A stretch of 64,000 nucleotides of DNA, taken from NCBI RefSeq assembly GCF_041146795.1, contig NC_135188.1, positions 1,007,419 to 1,071,418 of the forward strand, in the 5' to 3' direction. Shown here in pieces: positions 51,782-64,000 of this stretch. The stretch is from Maylandia zebra. Lineage: Eukaryota; Chordata; Actinopteri; Cichliformes; Cichlidae. The notes below the pieces were generated by a model, which saw only the letters and a list, made by a program, of their open reading frames with translations, searched no databases and was not told the DNA's origin. The first letter of the stretch is position 1. Every line of letters starts with the position of its first letter. Made by a program: the position numbers and the translations under genes.

Positions 51782-52777
51782 AATAGAATAGAATAGAATT
51801 CAACTTTATTGTCATTGCACATGCACAGGTACAGGGCAACGAAATGCAGTTTGCATCCATCCAGAAGTGCTTTAGTGATATAGATATATTACAATATATA
51901 TTAGCAATAATATAGATATGTGAGTATATTACAGAAATGGGTCTATTATGGTATGTTATAATGTACACGGTATGAAGTATGTTGTGAATATTCTATAACT
52001 ATAAGTATGTACAGGCTATGGACAGGATATAAATATGAAAAACTATACAGAATATGAAATAAATAACTTTACAGAAATCTGAGATATACAGTTATACAGA
52101 AATGGGAACTATGCAAGTTGTAAACAGTTGTAGGATTAAAGATTATCGAATGTACAGAATGATTATTTACACAGAGCTATACAGTAGTGCAGTTAAGATA
52201 AGTGAGGGTGTAGATAGTTTCTACAGAGGCTATATAAAGTGCTGGTGGTTGTGAGTGGTGGTTCACTCCATGTTATTATTGTGTGTTTGAGGGTACAGTT
52301 GTCCATTGTGTGTGTGTGTATGTTCAGTCCAATAGTTTAACGTGGGTCAGATGTCAGGAGGCAGAGTTCAGGAGTCTGACAGCTGTGGGGAAGAAGCTGT
52401 TCTGGTACCTGGTGGTCTTAGTCCGGAGGCTCCTGTGGCGCCTCCCAGAGGGCAGGAGGGTGAAGAGTCCATGTGATGGGTGACTGGGGTCTTTGATGAT
52501 TTTCCCAGCCCTTTTCAGACACCGCTTCCTGTAGATGTCTTTTATGGCAGGAAGTGGTGCTCCGGCGATGCGCTGGGCAGTTTTCACGACCCTCTGCAAC
52601 GCCTTCCGGTCCGAGGCAGAGCAGTTCCCGTACCAGACTGTTATACAGTTGGTCAGGATGCTCTCGATGGTGCAGCGATAGAAGTTCACCAGGATGTCTG
52701 AGGACAGGTGGTTCTTCCTCAGAGTCCTCAAGAAGAAGAGGCGCTGGTGAGCCTTCTTGACCAGCTTGGCACTGTTA
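51782..52777 (-). mobile_element. 5'-truncated LINE nested in hAT-like copy 2
   Basis: The same nested LINE 3' end as at 30214-31209. The 125-codon frame at 52731-52354 on the - strand differs at one residue seen (TTRYQNSFF here, TTRYRNSFF in copy 1). The shared truncation and insertion point show that the LINE entered the element before the two copies separated. Confidence 0.85.
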
Positions 52778-53162
52778 CAAGAATATTTTTCTTTCTATTG
52801 TTTTCTATTATTTTAAGTTAAGCAGGACAGAGTTCTTTTAAAGAAAGATTTACTTATATTCTCAAAAGTTAAGCATGACAGGCTTCTGTTTAAGAAAGAG
52901 ACTTGTTTTATTGTGTTAATGTTGTCATTTTGAGCTAAAAATAAATAGCTAAATGATCATTTGTTTCACATGTGTTGATATCACAAAGAATAGAATATGC
53001 ATCTACTTAAATCAACTTCAAGTCAAATGGTTAAAAAAATAATTTCACACACAAAAAAAGAGCTAGAAAATTCACCACACTGGGAAGGGTGAAGACAACT
53101 GGGTCGCCCGGTCCTGGCCACGAGGTGTCCCTTATTTATTTTTCAGGGAGTTGGCAACCCTA

Positions 53163-53170
53163 GACACGGC
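53163..53170. repeat. 8-bp direct repeat, right copy (gacacggc)
   Basis: Identical to 28813-28820 and directly abutting the right terminus of the second hAT-like element. Confidence 0.8.
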
Positions 53171-54657
53171 ACACAGCAACAACCAGTAATGGTCAGCTGC
53201 TGCACATCACTTAGTTGGAGCTTGGCCCAGTCTGGTTGGAGCAGGGTGATTTTTCACTCTTTGGTTCCAATGCAGTTGAAAGGTTGGAAGGGCAGAGCAC
53301 ATCGTACACCCTTGCTGTCTTCCTCAGCATCACATAGAAATCTTTCTAACCTTGTACCAGCCCTCCTGTTTGTTTAGGCATAGCAAGGCCCATGGCTCAA
53401 TAAGGCTCTCTACAGTTAAATGTGCCTATGTTATCTCAAAGTAGTTCCCAGTGCATCAGACGTCATCTCTTTGTGTGTGGCTTGCTTCCCATTTTGATCT
53501 GTTGATCATTTAAATCAGGTCGGGTATCTGTGTTTATAATATAAAGGTACAATGTAGTTCTGATAGTTGTTGCTAAGTTGTCTTAAATGGCATAATTATG
53601 TCTTGGTTTTTCTGCAAAGATCAGAAGTTATTGAGGATCGGGTTGCAGAAGTTCCCTGCACTTCAATGACTTAACAAGCAAGCTTCTCGTTCACTAACCT
53701 GATGGCTCGCTTTCCCTTTGCACTTGGAATTACACTTAAGTCTGATTTTATCGTCAAACATTTTCCTGGTAAATTTATTGGATAAGATTCAGATAACACA
53801 AATGTTGTCGGACAGGTCTTTTGAATTTGTGGTCAGTGGGAGTAATAAGGTATCCAGCAATGGTCCCAAGGCCTCCCACAATTTGCAGGTTCCTTATTTT
53901 TGGCAAAGGGCTGGGATGTAGGATCTGACTTGAAGGAGCGGAATGTCAGATAAATCCAAAGGTGACACCACTTTAATAAAAACCAAGGCAATGGAGACCC
54001 TGATCGATGTGCTGAAAGAGCTTTTTCTTTTATTCTTGCAAGAAGAAGCAAAATTGTGATAGTCTGAGAGGACGCTGAAGAGCAGTCCTGTCAGCTTGTT
54101 TGAACCGTGGGTTTCCCAGCATAGTTTCATAGCACTTTCAGACACATGGATTAGATACAAGGTCACATAAAGCTCTAAGATATTTTTCTGCAAACACGAT
54201 TATTTCATGGGCAGTCTGTTCCTTTTGTCTTCTCTCATCTCCAAGCACACATTGTTCCTCTTTGTTGGCAGGGTGGTGTGGTAATTGAAATAGTGACAGT
54301 TTACAATCACACTGATTTCTCCAAACTTAACAGTCACGGAGGGGAAATGATCATGAATCAAATATTTAAAAAAATCAGTGGTGATGTATTTAAATGAAGG
54401 ATGAAACATCATTTCAGCAGCAGCTCCTGAGCTGTTTGTTGTCCGTAACAATTTATTATCTGTGGTGCATCTCTGTGGTATTTAGATATGAAATCATCCC
54501 AGACTGGTTTCTTGAACATGAGTGACTTCACTGTACTCACATGGTTTCCACAGTAACCACATCTCAATCTATAGAGCCGCTTTGGGATGTGGTGCAACAG
54601 GAGATTTGCATCATGTGTAGTGAACAAATCACTACACAAATTGAACGAACGTAATTC
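53171..54657. other. Non-coding interval containing dispersed repeat copy B (about 54009-54330)
   Basis: The section at 54009-54330 is the diverged partner of 27190-27485, in the same orientation. On the - strand, overlapping open frames (54738-54409; 54451-54200) look protein-like in composition, but I recognise no family, and they are not conserved in the partner copy. Nothing else supports a gene here. Confidence 0.45.
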
Positions 54658-54688
<31 letters not shown>

Positions 54689-54692
54689 GGGG
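54658..54692. repeat. Poly-A/poly-G homopolymer junction
   Basis: A run of 23 A is followed directly by 12 G. It lies about 430 bases upstream of the mindy4 start. Confidence 0.95.
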
Positions 54693-55038
54693 TCGAATCC
54701 AGTGCTACCGAGCTGTACCGGATAGAAGCTGTACCCACAAACCTGAGAGAAGGGCACCAAGGCTAAAGTAGCCCAGGGCATCAAAAAAGCTCGAAGCGTC
54801 CGTGAACGACTAGCTTTGCCATGGTAACGCAGCCGTACAGGGTCAGAAAGGGCCGCAGTTTCACGGAGCTGTAGCCCCCGCGAGGACACCCCACGACACC
54901 GAGTGGAGATTGCATGTTTTTCACCCTGTTTGAACCTAAACTGTACCCAGCTATGATTTATTAAGACCTTAACAATAAGCAGCTAACTCAGCTCTTCAGT
55001 GCTGTCGGCGCAGCATCCCGCTGCTGTTTGCTAACACC

Positions 55039-55056
55039 ATGGCCGCTTCTCGTTGA
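55039..55056 (+). promoter_or_regulatory. mindy4: Upstream ORF before mindy4
   Basis: ATG GCC GCT TCT CGT TGA is a six-codon frame (MAASR, stop) in a strong initiation context (ACCATGG). It ends two bases before the next ATG at 55059 and 35 bases before the preferred mindy4 start. If the transcript begins upstream of 55039, which I infer but cannot show, ribosomes would meet this frame first. Confidence 0.45.
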
Positions 55057-55091
55057 TCATGTATGCTAACACGGACAGACTCGTCCTCGGC

Positions 55092-61207
<6,116 letters not shown>

Positions 61208-61855
61208 GCGATCATCTGTTTTCAGTTTGCTTTTGTTATTCTGCTGGTTTATTTCACGTCGGTTTTATTACGTACGAACTTGACAGTGGATACAGAAAAG
61301 TGCGATCGAAAGGTTCAGAGCCTGAGCCCGTAAGAAAGTGAAAACTGTGACCCGTTTAAATTTGGCCGCCGTCCTTTTCCAAGTAGTTGCTTTGTTCCTC
61401 TTCTCCTGCCATGCCTGACACATTCCCTGGAAGTCAGCTTTTTAATGGATGTATATTTATTTATTTTGAATGCCCAAAGTGCTGCTTCTGAGGTCTGCAG
61501 TTAAACTTTTAGAGGCACATCTGGCGCTGGTCACAAAAATACATGCACTCCTGATGTTGGTTGTGCAACATGTCTCTGAATAATGACTCCGCGTGTTTTT
61601 ATTATTTACTTTTTCATTTGTTTTCATTCAACAGGGATGATTTACAGACTACTGCCAGTAAATGCCCTTTAGTAAAATGAAGCCGGGGCGGTCCACGAAG
61701 AGCCGCAGAGCTCGCCATAATTTGCAGGTTTTGTCCTCAGTTGGCTTTGAAGGTAACAAAGTCACAGAAACATAAAAACGGAGCCGAGAACAGGGAAAGG
61801 AAACACTTTGATGTTGACACATTTTGTTCAGGCCAAAACGTTTCCTAATAATAAA
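61208..61855 (+). other. mindy4: mindy4 3' UTR with poly(A) signal
   Basis: Non-coding sequence follows the TGA at 61205-61207. AATAAA occurs at 61850-61855, the likely cleavage signal. The AATAAT/AATAAA cluster there supports this. Confidence 0.5.
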
Positions 61856-64000
61856 GACGTTCTTAACATGACGTTTTTATTTCTGATGGCAGCGTGTGAG
61901 CTGATGCACACGACCACGACGTGTTCCATCCACACGTAACGGGAACACTCCCAGAACCTTTCGATTGCACTTCTTGCGTTGCTGTTTTGTCCGTCTGAGA
62001 CGAAGCGTTGTGCAGACACATGGAAAGCTGTCGGCCGCCATCGTGTCGTCTGTCACAGCCTGATTCTGCTGCCCGCACATTTACCATATTTTGGGGAATA
62101 GTTGGTCTTCTAAAGTTTGGCAATAAGAACATGTGCATGTGAATATTTTAGATGTGTTGCTGCAGGACAGTGTTCACCACAGTGGCCTTCTGCTGTCAGC
62201 TGGTCCTTTTAACATAAAAGCATCGTATCCACATTTTACACTAAATTAATTTGATTTCTCTGCTGATAAATATTTGGTAAATGGACTCAAAGCGCTCTAT
62301 ACAAAATATATGTAACATGTTATTATTTTAAGGACTTGTGACACATATAATCTAGATGAACTTTTAGTGAGTGTGACATTCCTCATCATTGCCTTGATGC
62401 TTGTTCACATTGGACAAACCACCTGTGTGGACAATAAAATAATTGAATACCTCAGCTGTCTCCATGCTTGATGTTTTCTACACTAAGCACTGTGCCCTCC
62501 TGCTGCCTGCCATCCTGATGGAAACTGCAGAACACAGAGTATGTACTGAATACTGCAGTGCAGTAACTTTGTTATGTAAGCTGCTCTTTGTTGTCTGTAT
62601 CTTGGTAATCAGAAAAGACCATGAACATGGCCTTAAGGGTCAGACTGGGACAGGAAAATCCACGGATACTTCACCGCCGCCCAGGTGACACACATACAAA
62701 GACAACAGCTTTAATGGAACTACTGGGTTGATGCTCTGTTTCAAGAGCAAGTCTGTAATAGCAGGTCACCGCTGTGAGAGCATGTACTTATTGTTTTTAA
62801 AGAGAAATAAAGGAGCAGTCCTGAACACAAAGCCACTTCAGTCAGTGTTAGCTGCTGACTGCTCGACAGGCAGCCGAAGCTAAAACTATACCGAGCTTCA
62901 TCTTTACATTTATCCATCAAATGCATCCAGAAACGTTTTGGACCCAACTCATAGGAATGCTCTTCAGCATGTAAATGAGACTCATCACCTCTTAGAGCAA
63001 ATGATAAAAATTCAACCACTCAGGAACAAAGGGCTAAATCGTGTTTTTTACACGCCTGTTTAACTGTTGTTTTGTTTTAGGTAATGATTAAATGTATTTT
63101 GGGTTTATTGTTTATTAAATAAATGGTTTTTTGTACCGTTTTAGAGCACCTTCATTCAGACATACAACCCAGAGAGCTCACAGGACAATATTATAAAAGT
63201 ATAATAATAATAATTAGAAAGGCTTCATGCACCGTTCACCACAAAGTGAATTCCGATTTAAAGGTTATACAGCAAATATTCTTTACATTTATCAAACATT
63301 TCGTTAAAAGTTTTGTTTAAAGCTGTTAAACAAACCAAGGAATCCTTAGTTATGATACAGGCAGCCAGGCTGCTGGGATTCCCATGATGCACTGTGTTTC
63401 TTCGCATGTTTATACACCACTTTAATTCAGTTATTAGTTCTTCTCTGGCTCTCTTCTCAACGCTGCTTCGTCCCTGTTCTATTTTAAATATGAATAGATT
63501 TATCCAGACATTCACGTCATTTTCATGGATAGTAGCTATAAATGACTAGTGGGCAATAAATTAAAATAATCCAGTTCTATGAGGAAACTCCACGGTCTGG
63601 AAGCCCATAAAGAAACTCTTGCATTCCTGTCAATTGAGTCGCTTGTCATGAGGCCTCTTGCAGAGCTATGGGAACTGCCTGCAGGAATTAAAGTGGATGG
63701 ACCGGGCACCTTTCTTTTCCATAACGGGGTGCTCAAAAATAAATAAAATGTAGATGAAAAACAGGCTGCACAAGCAAACCTCAGAGGGACATGACCACAA
63801 GGATTTCTGCTAGTGCTCTGTTCATCGGGGGGATTCTCATTAAAAGAGATGGACATGTGCACCCACAGTTTATGGTTGTAAGGTAGCCTGTGGCTATTGC
63901 CATGTTGTTTTCTGTTGTCTGAAATAACAGTCTTTGGATGAGAGGACAGCTGGAAAGCTGGAGCCAATAGACAAACCAGTGACAAAATGCATGTCCACAA
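61856..64000. other. Downstream intergenic, no gene seen
   Basis: A short SINE/LINE-tail remnant (GGTAAATGGACTCAAAGCGC) is at 62276-62295. A second AATAAA-bearing segment (62432-62437) follows. Open frames at 63536-64000 and 61863-62138 on the - strand show no recognisable protein and no conserved splice structure. Nothing else can be supported. Confidence 0.5.

Larger units (their letters stand above)
28821..53162. mobile_element. Putative composite hAT unit (24.3 kb)
   Basis: Two near-identical, directly oriented hAT-like elements (28821-31594 and 50387-53162) enclose 18,792 bp. The inner flanks differ (ggttcaag right of copy 1; ttagcaaa left of copy 2), so neither element has its own duplication. 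The two outer flanks are the same octamer. The simplest readings are insertion of the whole block as one transposon using the outermost ends, or recombination of a circle bearing one element into a resident element. The interior holds only repeats and non-coding DNA, with no recognised host gene. The octamer match alone has a chance probability of about 1 in 65,000 for a single pre-specified comparison. Confidence 0.6.
50387..53162 (+). mobile_element. hAT-like element, copy 2
   Basis: It has the same termini (TAGGGTTGCCAAC / GTTGGCAACCCTA), orientation and nested MITE and LINE as copy 1, with about 20 substitutions and small indels seen by eye (for example tttcg versus tttag near the left end; agcgttag versus agcattag near 51443). 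Its left flank is ttagcaaa and its right flank is gacacggc, so it has no matching 8-bp flanks of its own. Confidence 0.85.

Noticed and set aside
54200-54738. Possible - strand gene upstream of mindy4
   Set aside because: The frames overlap each other, one runs through the poly-A/G tract, and no family is recognisable. The partner repeat at 27190 does not preserve them.
63536-64000. 154-codon - strand frame at the window edge
   Set aside because: No recognisable family, no signal of conservation, and no supporting promoter or splice site. An open frame of this length is plausible by chance.

Overview
The window is vertebrate nuclear DNA, and specifically teleost. It has multi-exon genes with GT-AG introns, no operons, and a large load of fish-type transposons (Tc1-like, hAT, PIF/Harbinger, piggyBac-like, several LINE families, a tRNA-derived SINE). 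The SINE resembles families known from cichlids, so a cichlid-like fish is my best guess, but species cannot be fixed from the sequence alone.

Four host genes are recognisable. (1) tmem47, + strand, last two exons at 1134-1547; its first exon lies outside the window. (2) tab3, - strand, six coding exons between 9835 and 4222, giving a 616-residue TAK1-binding adaptor with CUE, coiled-coil and NZF domains. (3) nexn (nexilin), + strand, fourteen coding exons from 18387 to 24980, giving an 837-residue actin-binding Z-disc protein with a C-terminal Ig domain. (4) mindy4, + strand, eighteen constitutive exons from 55092 to 61207, giving a 689-residue K48-type deubiquitinase with a GGPCG catalytic motif. 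All splice joins were checked for reading-frame continuity. tmem47 and tab3 converge, tab3 and nexn diverge, and nexn and mindy4 are tandem but separated by about 30 kb of repeats.

The space between nexn and mindy4 (25-55 kb) holds no convincing host gene and is a transposon landscape. Its most striking part is a pair of about 2.77-kb hAT-like elements (28821-31594 and 50387-53162), near-identical and in the same orientation. They bracket 18.8 kb of DNA. Neither element has matching 8-bp flanks of its own, but the two outermost flanks are the identical 8-mer gacacggc. This is the footprint expected if the whole 24.3-kb block inserted as one composite hAT unit, or if a circle carrying one element recombined into a resident copy. 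Inside the bracketed DNA are a LINE with a 963-codon open frame (40864-43755), a 375-bp GAT/AAT microsatellite, a piggyBac-like MITE with TTAA flanks, a pogo-like deletion derivative and several LINE 3' fragments.

Other points of interest are an in-frame candidate cassette exon in mindy4, a short upstream ORF before its start, an expanded set of charged repeats in nexn, and a PIF/Harbinger relic between tab3 and nexn that keeps the first transposase exon.
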